Shown: positions 55,889 through 64,000 of the stretch, piece by piece | Position numbering within the stretch: the stretch's first letter is position 1 | Layout: each line of letters begins with the position of its first letter | Assembly: GCF_900102695.1 (NCBI RefSeq) | Contig: NZ_FMVW01000003.1 | Location: 310,001-374,000 of the forward strand | Length of the DNA: 64,000 nucleotides | Direction: 5' to 3' | Source of the DNA: Afifella marina DSM 2698 | GTDB taxonomy: Bacteria > Pseudomonadota > Alphaproteobacteria > Rhizobiales > Afifellaceae | Translations under genes and position numbers: made by a program | The notes under the pieces: generated by a model | The model's database searches: none | What the model was told of the DNA's origin: nothing | What the model saw: only the letters and a program-made list of their open reading frames with translations

Positions 55889-55896
55889 GAGCACCT

Positions 55897-56922
55897 GTGG
55901 CTTCGGCAAGATCGCTTCTTCGAGTCCTCGACGGCGAAAGCCTAGAGACACCTCCGCTTTGGATGATGCGTCAGGCAGGGCGCTACCTTCCCGAATACCG
56001 GGAAACGCGCAGTCAGGCGAACGGGTTCCTGGACCTGTGCTACACGCCGAAACTCGCAACCGAGGTGACGCTTCAACCGATCCGGCGTTTCGGTTTCGAT
56101 GCCGCAATCCTGTTTTCCGACATCCTCGTCATTCCCGACGCGCTTGGTCAGAAAGTGGCTTTCGAGGAAGGGCACGGACCGCGGCTGGAGCCGATCGATC
56201 CGGCTCGTATCGGAGAGCTGGCGGGCAAGGACGTCACGGCGTTCCTTGCACCGGTGCTGGAGACGGTCGAGCGGGTGCGGACGGAGCTTCCCCAGGAGAC
56301 GACGCTCCTCGGCTTCTGTGGTGCTCCCTGGACCGTGGCGACCTATATGGTCGCGGGGACCGGGACGGGCGATCAGGGGCCGGCCCGGCGTCTTTCGCTC
56401 GGTGAGCCGGAGCGCTTTCAGGCGCTCATGGATATCCTCGTTGATGCGTCGGCGCGGTATCTCGTGGCACAGCTGAAGGCGGGTGCGGATGCAGTTCAGA
56501 TTTTCGATACATGGGCTGGCGTTCTCGACGAAGAGGGTTTCGAGCGCTGGGCGATCGAGCCGGTGCGCGTCATCATCGAGAAGGTTCGGGCCGAAGTTCC
56601 AGGCGCGAGGGTGATCGCATTCCCGAAGGGCGGTGGAGCACGGCTGACGCGTTATGCCGAAGGAACCGGCGCCGATGCGATCGGGCTCGATTGGTCGACG
56701 CCTCTTGAGGCTGCGCGGAAGAATGCGGGCGGCAAGCCCTTGCAGGGAAATCTCGACCCGATGCGCCTCATCGTCGGTGGCAAGGCCCTGGAGGACGGTG
56801 TGCGCAGCATCCTCGAGGCGATGCGTGGTTATCCCCATATCTTCAATCTCGGACATGGGATCACGCCGGACACGCCGGTGGAGCATGTCGAGACGTTTGT
56901 GAAGCTCGTACGGGGCAAGTAA
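55897..56922 (+). CDS. hemE: Uroporphyrinogen decarboxylase HemE
   Basis: HemE (341 aa) decarboxylates uroporphyrinogen III to coproporphyrinogen III in heme synthesis. Signatures: [36 protein letters not shown] and [17 protein letters not shown] place the start at GTG 55897 ([15 protein letters not shown]), which aligns with homologues; an upstream TTG at 55792 would read through the AT-rich origin. The site AAGAG five bases upstream is weak. hemJ follows after 3 nt. Confidence 0.95.
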   Translation: MASARSLLRVLDGESLETPPLWMMRQAGRYLPEYRETRSQANGFLDLCYTPKLATEVTLQPIRRFGFDAAILFSDILVIPDALGQKVAFEEGHGPRLEPIDPARIGELAGKDVTAFLAPVLETVERVRTELPQETTLLGFCGAPWTVATYMVAGTGTGDQGPARRLSLGEPERFQALMDILVDASARYLVAQLKAGADAVQIFDTWAGVLDEEGFERWAIEPVRVIIEKVRAEVPGARVIAFPKGGGARLTRYAEGTGADAIGLDWSTPLEAARKNAGGKPLQGNLDPMRLIVGGKALEDGVRSILEAMRGYPHIFNLGHGITPDTPVEHVETFVKLVRGK

Positions 56923-56925
56923 ACG

Positions 56926-57393
56926 ATGGATGGCCTTGTCGCGGCAGTCTCGGATTTCTTTTGGTATGTCAATCCGTTATGGATCAAGGCATGGCATGTG
57001 ATCTCGATCATTGCCTGGATGGCGGGACTTCTCTACCTGCCGCGTCTGATGGTCTATCACACGAAGGTCGCCGCGGGTTCCGAGCAGTCTGAGCTCTTCA
57101 AGGTGATGGAGCGGCGCCTGCTCAAGGCGATCATGACGCCCGCGATGGTTGCGAGCTGGATCTTCGGTCTTTGGGCGGCCACCATCACCTATGCCTGGGA
57201 CCAGGGGTGGTTCCATTTCAAACTGGCTCTTGTCGTGTTGCTGACGATCTCCCATCTGTTCATGGCACGGTGGGTGCGGGAGTTTGCAGAGGACCGCAAC
57301 ACGCGGCCCGAGAAGTTCTACCGAGCGATCAACGAGGTTCCGACGCTCCTGATGATCGGTATTGTGATCCTCGTCATCGTGCGTCCCTTCTGA
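56926..57393 (+). CDS. hemJ: Protoporphyrinogen IX oxidase HemJ
   Basis: HemJ (155 aa) oxidises protoporphyrinogen IX in the inner membrane. Four membrane helices are visible; the first holds the conserved His24 in WIKAWHVISIIAWMAGLLYLPR, the probable heme ligand, and RLLKAIMTPAM and WFHFKLALVVLL follow. It is coupled to hemE, so two consecutive late heme steps are co-expressed next to the origin. Confidence 0.94.
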   Translation: MDGLVAAVSDFFWYVNPLWIKAWHVISIIAWMAGLLYLPRLMVYHTKVAAGSEQSELFKVMERRLLKAIMTPAMVASWIFGLWAATITYAWDQGWFHFKLALVVLLTISHLFMARWVREFAEDRNTRPEKFYRAINEVPTLLMIGIVILVIVRPF

Positions 57394-57565
57394 CGCGGAT
57401 GAATTAGCGCTTGTGATTCCGGTCGGACCGGGTTAAGCGAAAAGAACTGGCGTGAATGGCTAGCCGCGGCGCAAGCTGGGGGCCGGCCGTTAGTTTCCCG
57501 CACCGGGGCGGTGCCTCCCTTTTACCCATGCCTCTTCCACCGTGTTTTGCACGGGACTCAATCAC

Positions 57566-58831
57566 ATGGCAGAAATCAGACTCCAAGACCTGAAGGCGAA
57601 GTCGCCTACCGATCTTCTTGCTGTTGCGGAAGAGTACGACGTTGAAAACGCCAGTACTTTGCGCAAGCAAGAACTTATGTTCGCGATCCTGAAAAAGGTC
57701 GCGGAACATGACATTACTATCATTGGACAGGGCGTTATTGAGGTGCTGCAGGACGGCTTCGGCTTTCTGCGGTCTCCTGATGCGAATTATCTGCCCGGGC
57801 CCGACGATATCTACGTTTCGCCGTCGCAAATCCGACGTTTTTCATTGCGGACGGGCGATACGATCGAGGGCGAGATCCGTAGCCCGAAAGAGGGTGAGCG
57901 CTATTTTGCGCTCCTCAAGGTCAATACGATCAATTTCGAGGAACCGGACAAGGCCAAGCACAAGGTCCATTTCGACAATCTGACGCCGCTTTATCCGGAC
58001 GAACGCTTCAAGATGGAAGTGGACGATCCGACGGTGAAAGACATGTCGGCGCGGGTCATCGATCTGGTGGCGCCCTTGGGCAAGGGTCAGCGCGGACTGA
58101 TCGTGGCGCCGCCGCGAACCGGCAAGACGGTTCTGTTGCAGAATATCGCCGGCTCGATCACCTCGAATCACCCAGAATGCTACGTCATCGTGCTTTTGAT
58201 CGACGAGCGACCGGAAGAAGTCACGGACATGCAGCGCACGGTGCGCGGCGAAGTGATCTCATCGACGTTCGACGAGCCGGCTGTGCGGCACGTGCAGGTG
58301 GCCGAGATGGTCATCGAGAAGGCGAAGCGGCTCGTCGAACATGGACGGGACGTCGTCATCCTGCTCGATTCGATCACGCGTCTGGGACGTGCCTACAACA
58401 CCGTTGTGCCGTCTTCGGGCAAAGTGCTGACCGGTGGTGTCGACGCCAATGCGTTGCAGCGGCCGAAGCGTTTCTTCGGTGCGGCACGCAATATCGAAGA
58501 GGGCGGCTCGCTGACGATCATCGCGACGGCGCTCATCGATACGGGCAGCCGGATGGACGAAGTGATCTTCGAAGAGTTCAAGGGCACCGGCAATTCGGAG
58601 ATCGTGCTCGACCGTAAGGTCGCCGACAAGCGTGTCTTCCCGTCTATGGACATCCTGAAGTCCGGGACGCGAAAAGAAGAGCTTCTCGTGCCGCGTGCGG
58701 ACCTGCAGAAGATCTTCGTCCTGCGCCGGATCCTCGCTTCGATGGGTGTCGTCGACGCGATCGAGTTCCTTCTCGACAAGCTCCGACATACGAAATCGAA
58801 TTCCGAGTTCTTCGATTCGATGAACACCTAG
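57566..58831 (+). CDS. rho: Transcription termination factor Rho
   Basis: Rho (421 aa) is the hexameric RNA helicase that ends factor-dependent transcription. Domains: N-terminal helical part ([18 protein letters not shown]), RNA-binding cold-shock-like fold ([16 protein letters not shown]), and RecA-type ATPase with Walker [13 protein letters not shown], Walker [16 protein letters not shown], plus Q- and R-loop regions. The ATG at 57566 ([10 protein letters not shown]) matches the family; a TTG at 57542 is unlikely. A 172-nt leader separates it from hemJ, possibly for autogenous control as in other bacteria. A hairpin terminator follows. Confidence 0.97.
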   Translation: MAEIRLQDLKAKSPTDLLAVAEEYDVENASTLRKQELMFAILKKVAEHDITIIGQGVIEVLQDGFGFLRSPDANYLPGPDDIYVSPSQIRRFSLRTGDTIEGEIRSPKEGERYFALLKVNTINFEEPDKAKHKVHFDNLTPLYPDERFKMEVDDPTVKDMSARVIDLVAPLGKGQRGLIVAPPRTGKTVLLQNIAGSITSNHPECYVIVLLIDERPEEVTDMQRTVRGEVISSTFDEPAVRHVQVAEMVIEKAKRLVEHGRDVVILLDSITRLGRAYNTVVPSSGKVLTGGVDANALQRPKRFFGAARNIEEGGSLTIIATALIDTGSRMDEVIFEEFKGTGNSEIVLDRKVADKRVFPSMDILKSGTRKEELLVPRADLQKIFVLRRILASMGVVDAIEFLLDKLRHTKSNSEFFDSMNT

Positions 58832-58837
58832 ACCGGG

Positions 58838-58865
58838 AAAGGCGTCTGAGAGATCAGGCGCCTTT
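58838..58865. terminator. Bidirectional terminator between rho and the thioredoxin-domain gene
   Basis: A 12-bp stem with one G-T wobble (58838-58849 with 58854-58865) and a 4-nt loop. Its ends are AAA and TTT, so it can act on both strands. It lies 6 nt after the rho stop and 3 nt before the stop of the convergent gene. Confidence 0.75.
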
Positions 58866-58868
58866 GCC

Positions 58869-60872
58869 TTATCTGGCGTGTCCGCCGCGGGTGCGCGATA
58901 GAAGGTCAGCGATCTCCTCGGAGCGCGTGACGTCCGGATAGCATCTGTCCATGTCGCAGAGCCTGAGCCTCGTCTCGGTTGCGGAGGACGGAGCTTGATA
59001 TTCCCTCATGAGGGCGGGGTCCGCTTCGGCGTTGACGACGTCGTGGATTGCTGGGTCGAACTTCGATCTCGATCCGAGGACGATCAGGTGGCGGGCGCGC
59101 AGGACCGTGTCCCACGCATTCTGAACACTGGCTGTCGCGATGAGGTTGTGTGCGATCGACGCCGCCTGATGGCGGATGATCGTCGCTGCTCGCTCGAGAT
59201 AGCGTTGCTCTCCGGTGAGCAGAAAGAGTCGGGCCGACGCTTCTGCGATCACGCCTGTGGCTGCGGGCATAGCTTCATCAGAGTCTGAGTGGAGACGCGC
59301 AAAGAGCGCGGTATTGTCCGCGTTCGCTAGATAATAGGCGCCTGAGTCCTCGTCGTAGTGTGACGCTTCCAGGCGCGAAAAGAACTCCTTAGCTGAGTCG
59401 ATATAGTCCTTTTGACCTGTGGCGGTATGGAGTTCCTGAGCGGCGCGCATCATCTGCGCATAGTCAGTGGCGAGGGCGCCTGCAGTCACCCGGCCATCGC
59501 ACCAGGCATGGGTCAGGGAGCCGGATTCGCTTTGCAGCTTGGTCAGAAAGGCGAAGGCCTCTGAAGCGGCGCTCAGGAGGTCGGGTCGGGAGAGCGTCGT
59601 GGAAGATCGTGCGAGCGCTGCAATCAGCGTGGCGTTCCAATCGGTCAGGACTTTGTCGTCGCGAGCTGGCTGCGGGCGGTTTTTGCGGGCGCTGAGGAGC
59701 TGCGCGCGATGGCGGGCGAGGGCAGCCTCATCCTTTGCCCCGCGCCAGTCAAAGGTGCCGGGACGCAGGCGATTGAGGATGTTGTGGCCCTCCCAATTGC
59801 CCATGTCGGTGACGTCGTAGACCTCTGCGAAGTGTCGGGCGGCAGGTCCGAGGACATCGTCAACTTCTTCGGCGCGCCAGACATAAGTAGCGCCTTCTTC
59901 GTGGTTCGTGTCGGCGTCGAGGCTCGTGGCGAAAGCGCCGCAAGGCAGACGCATCTCGGTCAGAAGCCAATCGGCGGTTTCTTCAAGTCGCGCACGGAAG
60001 AGTGGGTCTTGAGTCTTTTCGTAGGCGAGGCAGAGAAGATAGAGAAGCTGTCCGTTGTCGGAGAGCATCTTCTCGAAATGCGGCACCAGCCAGGTGTCGT
60101 CGACGGCATAGCGTGCGAAGCCGCCGCCAAGATGGTCGTAAATGCCGCCCTGGCAGATGTTGCGGAGCGTGATCAGCACAGCGTCTGCATAGGCGCTGTT
60201 TCCGGTTCGCAGATGTGCGCGCCACATCATCTCAAGCAGCGGTGCCTGGGGGAATTTTGGCGCGCCGGCAAGGCCGCCATGGTCGAGATCGAAGTGAACG
60301 AGAATCTGAGCGGCGGATGCGTCTAGGAGCTCGGGGTTGGGAAGATCCCCGGGCGTGGATGCGGGAGAGCTCCCGCGGGTGAGATGGTCCGTGATGGCCT
60401 TTGTGTTGGTGCTGACGGTTTCCGGCTTGTGCTGCCATGTCTCGGCGACCGCTTGCAGTACCTGGCGGAAGCTTGGTCGGCCCCAACGCGGCGTCGGCGG
60501 GAAGTATGTGCCACCCCAGAAAGGCTCCGTCGCGGGTGTCAGGAACATCGTCAGGGGCCAGCCGCCGGGCTCGCCGAGAGAGTGGAGGGCGGCCATATAG
60601 ACCTGGTCGATATCGGGGCGTTCCTCGCGGTCGACCTTTATGTTTACGAAATTCTGATTGAGGTAATCTGCTGTTCCGCGATCGGAGAAACTCTCATTCG
60701 CCATGACATGGCACCAATGGCAGGCAGCGTAGCCAATGGACAGATGTATGGGGACCTGGCGATCTCGCGCTTCCGCGAGCGCGTCTTCATCCCATGGCTG
60801 CCAATGGACGGGATTGTCCGCATGCTGCTTGAGATAGGGACTGGCGGTCTCTGCGAGGCGGTTTCGAGCCAT
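58869..60872 (-). CDS. Thioredoxin-domain (DUF255, YyaL-like) protein
   Basis: A 667-aa cytoplasmic protein. The N-terminal thioredoxin-like domain (about 1-160) has SIGYAACHWCHVMANESFSD with a CxxC-like Cys-His-Trp-Cys; the rest is an (alpha/alpha)6 glycosidase-like barrel with GGIYDHLGGGFARYAVD and WNATLIAALAR. Related to mammalian SPATA20 and bacterial YyaL; no reaction is established. It is convergent with rho and divergent from mnmE (41 nt). Confidence 0.9.
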   Translation of the reverse strand: MARNRLAETASPYLKQHADNPVHWQPWDEDALAEARDRQVPIHLSIGYAACHWCHVMANESFSDRGTADYLNQNFVNIKVDREERPDIDQVYMAALHSLGEPGGWPLTMFLTPATEPFWGGTYFPPTPRWGRPSFRQVLQAVAETWQHKPETVSTNTKAITDHLTRGSSPASTPGDLPNPELLDASAAQILVHFDLDHGGLAGAPKFPQAPLLEMMWRAHLRTGNSAYADAVLITLRNICQGGIYDHLGGGFARYAVDDTWLVPHFEKMLSDNGQLLYLLCLAYEKTQDPLFRARLEETADWLLTEMRLPCGAFATSLDADTNHEEGATYVWRAEEVDDVLGPAARHFAEVYDVTDMGNWEGHNILNRLRPGTFDWRGAKDEAALARHRAQLLSARKNRPQPARDDKVLTDWNATLIAALARSSTTLSRPDLLSAASEAFAFLTKLQSESGSLTHAWCDGRVTAGALATDYAQMMRAAQELHTATGQKDYIDSAKEFFSRLEASHYDEDSGAYYLANADNTALFARLHSDSDEAMPAATGVIAEASARLFLLTGEQRYLERAATIIRHQAASIAHNLIATASVQNAWDTVLRARHLIVLGSRSKFDPAIHDVVNAEADPALMREYQAPSSATETRLRLCDMDRCYPDVTRSEEIADLLSRTRGGHAR

Positions 60873-60913
60873 AATGTCTCCGGCAAGCTGTCATAGGGCG
60901 ACTACAAGAAGAC

Positions 60914-62251
60914 ATGGATACGATTTACGCATTGTCGAGCGGGGCGCTGCCGGCCGGGGTCGCAATCGTCCGAATTTCGGGGCCGGAAGCGGCGGTGGCG
61001 CTGCGGGAGCTTGCCGGCGGCCTTCCGGAACCGCGGCGGGCCGTGGTGAGGGCCTTGGTGGATCCGGAGAACCGTGACCTTATCGACGAGGGCCTCGTGC
61101 TGTGGATGCCGGGACCGGGGACGTTTACCGGCGAGGATACCGTGGAGCTGCAGTGTCACGGGAGCCGGGCTGTCGTCGCGCGTCTGATCGAATCGCTTGC
61201 GCAATGGCCGGGATTTCGCATGGCCGAGCCCGGCGAATTTGCGCGCCGGGCATTCCTCAATGGCCGTCTCGACCTGACAGAGGCGGAGGGTCTTGCCGAT
61301 CTCGTCGCGGCGGAGACCGAAGCGCAGAGGCGGCAGGCTTTGGGGCAGGCTCGAGGAGCGTTGTCTCAACGGCTCCTGTTCTGGCGGGGGACGTTGGTCG
61401 ACTGTGTTGCGGAGGTCGAAGCCCAACTGGACTTTTCCGATGAGGACGATGTCGGATCCGAGGTCGACGTTGTGACCCGCCTGCGAGCCGTGTTGTCGGA
61501 GGTTCGCGAGCTTCTGTCGGGAGCGCGGCTTGCCGAGCGTATCCGCGACGGGTTCGTTGTCGTGCTGGTTGGTGCGCCGAATGCGGGGAAGTCGACCTTG
61601 CTCAATGCGTTTGCGCGCCGGGATGTCGCGATCGTGAGCGCAGAGCCTGGCACGACCCGGGACCTTGTCTCCGTTCCGCTCGAGCTTTCTGGTTTTGCGG
61701 TCACGCTGGTCGACACTGCGGGATTGCGGGAGACGGAGAGTGCGGTCGAGGCAGAAGGCGTTCGTCGGGCCCGGCTTGCGGCTAAAGATGCAGATCTGGT
61801 GCTTGAGCTCGTGCCGGCGGGTGAGGGCGGGCGGCCTTCGAGTGCCGAGGTGAGCCCGGGGGGTGCCGAATGCTGGGTCATCGAGACCAAGGCGGATCTG
61901 ATTGAGAGTGGGGGCCTCGGTGTTGGTCGGCCGAGGAGGATCTCGGCCGTCACTGGAGAGGGGCTGCGGGAGCTTGAGGGCGCACTGAGCGAGTGGTTGG
62001 CGGGGCAGGCCGTCGCCAGCTCCGGCGGCGCCTCAGGTGCGGCGGTTGTGAATGTGCGGCAGAGGGAAGGGCTGATTCGGTTGGCTGAGCGCCTCGAATC
62101 GGTTCTGAAACGAGGCGAGCCGGGTAGGGTTGACGAGCTCTTGGGGGAAGAGTTGCGCGCATGTCTGAGGGCGATTGGGAGGCTCACCGGTGAGGTGGAT
62201 CCGGAGAGCGTGCTTGGGGCCATCTTTGGACGGTTTTGTATCGGAAAGTGA
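60914..62251 (+). CDS. mnmE: tRNA modification GTPase MnmE
   Basis: MnmE (445 aa) with MnmG adds the cmnm5 group to wobble uridine of tRNAs. The N-terminal folate-binding domain starts MDTIYALSSGALPAGVAIVR; the G domain (about 210-370) has GAPNAGKSTL, TTRD, DTAGLRE and ETKAD (NKxD-like); the C terminus ends FCIGK with the conserved Cys. The plus-strand third positions are G-rich here, unlike plus genes at 24-28 kb. It is followed by parS sites and mnmG. Confidence 0.96.
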   Translation: MDTIYALSSGALPAGVAIVRISGPEAAVALRELAGGLPEPRRAVVRALVDPENRDLIDEGLVLWMPGPGTFTGEDTVELQCHGSRAVVARLIESLAQWPGFRMAEPGEFARRAFLNGRLDLTEAEGLADLVAAETEAQRRQALGQARGALSQRLLFWRGTLVDCVAEVEAQLDFSDEDDVGSEVDVVTRLRAVLSEVRELLSGARLAERIRDGFVVVLVGAPNAGKSTLLNAFARRDVAIVSAEPGTTRDLVSVPLELSGFAVTLVDTAGLRETESAVEAEGVRRARLAAKDADLVLELVPAGEGGRPSSAEVSPGGAECWVIETKADLIESGGLGVGRPRRISAVTGEGLRELEGALSEWLAGQAVASSGGASGAAVVNVRQREGLIRLAERLESVLKRGEPGRVDELLGEELRACLRAIGRLTGEVDPESVLGAIFGRFCIGK

Positions 62252-62270
62252 CCTCAACCGTCCCCGCACG

Positions 62271-62286
62271 TGTTTCACGTGAAACG
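62271..62286. promoter_or_regulatory. parS centromere site 1
   Basis: TGTTTCACGTGAAACG matches 15 of 16 bases of the general parS consensus TGTTTCACGTGAAACA; the inner 14 bp are a perfect palindrome. ParB binds parS to load the chromosome segregation complex near the origin. Confidence 0.88.
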
Positions 62287-62306
62287 CGCTTCCCGCGACC
62301 TGATGC

Positions 62307-62322
62307 AGTTCCACGTGAAACA
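62307..62322. promoter_or_regulatory. parS centromere site 2
   Basis: AGTTCCACGTGAAACA, matching 15 of 16 bases of the Bacillus-type parS TGTTCCACGTGAAACA. It is 20 bp from site 1, centre to centre 36 bp, in the mnmE-mnmG gap. Confidence 0.88.
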
Positions 62323-62361
62323 TAACTTTCCATTCGGGACGGAAGGCACTAGATCGTCAGC

Positions 62362-64000
62362 ATGATCTTAAATTGCGACGTCGTTGTCATCGGTGGCGGG
62401 CACGCCGGGTGCGAGGCGGCCTCCGCCTCCGCGCGCGCAGGTGCACGCACGATCCTCGTGACGCATAGGGCCGACACAATTGGAACCATGTCCTGCAATC
62501 CGGCGATTGGCGGGTTGGGCAAGGGACACCTCGTGCGTGAGATCGATGCGCTCGATGGTCTCATGGGCCGGGCCGCCGATGCGGCGGGGATCCAGTTCCG
62601 CATGCTCAATCGGCGAAAGGGCCCGGCGGTGCAAGGGCCCCGAGCACAATCCGATCGGACCCTTTACCGCGCTGCGATGCGAAGTCTGATCAGCGAGCAG
62701 GCGGGGCTTGAGGTTCTTGAGGGCGAGGCTGCCGATATTGTCATCGGGGCAGGGCGGGTCCAGGGCCTGCGTCTTGCCGATGGTCGCGAGATCCGTTGTG
62801 GCGCGGTCGTCATTACGACCGGTACGTTCCTTCGTGGCATGGTGCATATTGGCGAACGCTCGTGGCCGGCCGGTCGCGTCGACGAGAAACCGTCGCTTGC
62901 CCTCGCCGAGACACTTGACCGTCTAGAGCTTCGCCTCGGGCGTCTAAAGACCGGTACACCGCCGCGGCTTGATGGGCGGACGATCGACTGGGCGTCACTT
63001 GAGATGCAGCCGGGCGACGACCCGGCCGAGCCGTTCTCGATGATGACCGAACGGATTACGACGCCACAGATCGAGTGCGGTATCACGCGGACGACGCAGG
63101 CGACCCATGACATCATCCGCGGCAATCTCGCCAGGTCGGCCATCCATGTCGGTAACATTTCCGGCCGGGGACCGCGGTATTGTCCGTCGATCGAGGACAA
63201 GGTCGTGCGCTTCGCCGATCGAGAGAGCCACCAGATCTTTCTGGAGCCCGAAGGACTCGGAGACGATACGGTGTACCCCAACGGCATCTCCACGTCGCTC
63301 CCGGCCGAGCTTCAGGAGGCCTTCGTTCGGACTGTCCCCGGCCTTGAGCAGGTAGAGATCCTGCGGCCGGGTTACGCGATCGAATACGACCATGTCGACC
63401 CGCGGGAGCTCGACACGACGCTGGAGCTTCGGCAGGTGAGTGGCCTCTTTCTCGCCGGGCAGATCAACGGCACGACGGGGTATGAAGAGGCGGGGGCCCA
63501 GGGTCTGATCGCGGGGGTGAATGCTGCGCGTCGGGCCGGCGGCGGCGAGGGGATCAGCGTCCGTCGATCGGACGCATATCTTGGTGTGATGATCGATGAT
63601 CTCGTGACGAAGGGCGTCAGCGAGCCTTATCGCATGTTTACGTCGCGGGCCGAATATCGGCTGGCACTGCGGGTCGACAACGCGGATGAGCGGCTGACGC
63701 CGTTTGGTGAGGAACTCGGCATCGTCGGGTCTGAGCGGTCGAATCGGTTCCGGAAGAAATCGGAGACTCTCGCACGGTTCCGTGTTCTCCTGAGCGAGGT
63801 CAGGATTACACCGAACGAGGCGCGGCGTCGTGGCTTGCCGATCAATCAGGATGGCATCCGCCGGTCCGCGTTCGAGCTTCTGGCTTATCCTGAGATCGAG
63901 TGGTCGGCCGTTGCAGCGATATGGCCGGAGCTCGGCGAGGCCGATCCCGCGACACAGAAGCACCTCACGACGGACGCTCGATACGCGGTCTATCTCGATC
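62362..64000 (+). CDS. mnmG: tRNA uridine-5-carboxymethylaminomethyl modification enzyme MnmG (partial)
   Basis: MnmG is the FAD-dependent partner of MnmE. The first ~546 residues are present, the frame running off the window end; the full protein is usually about 620. The FAD-binding motif [14 protein letters not shown] begins at residue 7, followed by [29 protein letters not shown], the Cys-containing [14 protein letters not shown] and [17 protein letters not shown]. The ATG at 62362 is 40 nt past parS site 2. rsmG and parAB would be expected beyond the window edge, by synteny. Confidence 0.95.
   Translation, partial: MILNCDVVVIGGGHAGCEAASASARAGARTILVTHRADTIGTMSCNPAIGGLGKGHLVREIDALDGLMGRAADAAGIQFRMLNRRKGPAVQGPRAQSDRTLYRAAMRSLISEQAGLEVLEGEAADIVIGAGRVQGLRLADGREIRCGAVVITTGTFLRGMVHIGERSWPAGRVDEKPSLALAETLDRLELRLGRLKTGTPPRLDGRTIDWASLEMQPGDDPAEPFSMMTERITTPQIECGITRTTQATHDIIRGNLARSAIHVGNISGRGPRYCPSIEDKVVRFADRESHQIFLEPEGLGDDTVYPNGISTSLPAELQEAFVRTVPGLEQVEILRPGYAIEYDHVDPRELDTTLELRQVSGLFLAGQINGTTGYEEAGAQGLIAGVNAARRAGGGEGISVRRSDAYLGVMIDDLVTKGVSEPYRMFTSRAEYRLALRVDNADERLTPFGEELGIVGSERSNRFRKKSETLARFRVLLSEVRITPNEARRRGLPINQDGIRRSAFELLAYPEIEWSAVAAIWPELGEADPATQKHLTTDARYAVYLD

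Larger units (their letters stand above)
55510..55896. other. Probable chromosomal replication origin (oriC)
   Basis: This 387-nt gap between divergent ppsR and hemE holds a DnaA box one base from consensus (55519-55527), weaker DnaA-like sites (55588-55596 and 55834-55842, two mismatches each), an AT-rich stretch (55846-55880, 27 of 35 bases A or T) and a CtrA motif. Known chromosomal origins of Caulobacter crescentus and Sinorhizobium meliloti lie beside hemE. Composition of plus-strand genes changes across this point. No coding sequence is expected here. Function is inferred, not shown. Confidence 0.7.

Noticed and set aside
55792-55896. 35-codon N-terminal extension of hemE from TTG 55792
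   Set aside because: Would read through the AT-rich origin; homologues start near MASARSLL.
1-64000. tRNA, rRNA, CRISPR, insertion sequence or prophage
   Set aside because: Gaps were read on both strands and none showed the needed structures; the content is core genes throughout.

Overview
The window is ordinary, densely packed, GC-rich core chromosome of an alphaproteobacterium, most likely of the order Hyphomicrobiales (Rhizobiales). The main clues are an irr gene divergent from fabA-fabB-fabI, a YlxR/L7Ae fusion between nusA and infB, an ornithine-lipid N-acyltransferase (olsB), a Tim44-like adaptor beside fxsA and secB, and hemE-hemJ-rho followed by mnmE-mnmG with parS sites. I see no rRNA, tRNA, CRISPR, prophage or insertion sequence. 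Genus and species cannot be told from this sequence alone.

Layout. 0-10 kb: end of an ornithine cyclodeaminase-like gene, then the translation/RNA cluster rimP-nusA-ylxR-infB-rbfA-truB-rpsO-pnp. 10-17 kb: a GGDEF/EAL protein, the fatty-acid operon fabA-fabB-fabI, the iron/heme regulator irr and a lone sugar-type ABC ATPase. 17-31 kb: comM, a YrbL-like protein, gshB, yraN, rsmI, an LpoA-like lipoprotein, an acyltransferase, polA, several small conserved genes and a PfkB kinase. 31-42 kb: hslVU and a histidine cluster (hisB, DUF2628, hisH, hisA, then hisF, hisE, coaA, pyrF) that is split by a second GGDEF/EAL gene; moeB-like. 42-47 kb: a hydroxyacid dehydrogenase, an SH3 protein and a sugar ABC operon without its own ATPase. 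47-55.5 kb: olsB, smr, mltA, timA, fxsA, secB, dnaQ, coaE, aroE, maf, ppsR.

At 55.51-55.90 kb, between divergent ppsR and hemE, there is a probable chromosomal replication origin. It has a near-consensus DnaA box, an AT-rich stretch and a perfect CtrA motif (TTAA-N7-TTAA) immediately before hemE. About 6.4 kb further on, two parS centromere sites lie in the mnmE-mnmG gap. Third codon positions of plus-strand genes favour C left of this point (polA sample) and G right of it (mnmE sample), as expected if replication forks diverge here. To the right come hemE-hemJ, rho, a thioredoxin-domain protein, mnmE and a truncated mnmG.

No obviously new system is visible. The best leads are the origin/parS layout, the complementary decay of the two c-di-GMP proteins (one with an altered EAL metal site, one with a dead GGDEF site), the insertion of one of them into the his cluster, the split ABC transporter, the 100-nt tail-to-tail overlap of olsB and smr, and a strong terminator placed to end antisense RNA across yrbL.
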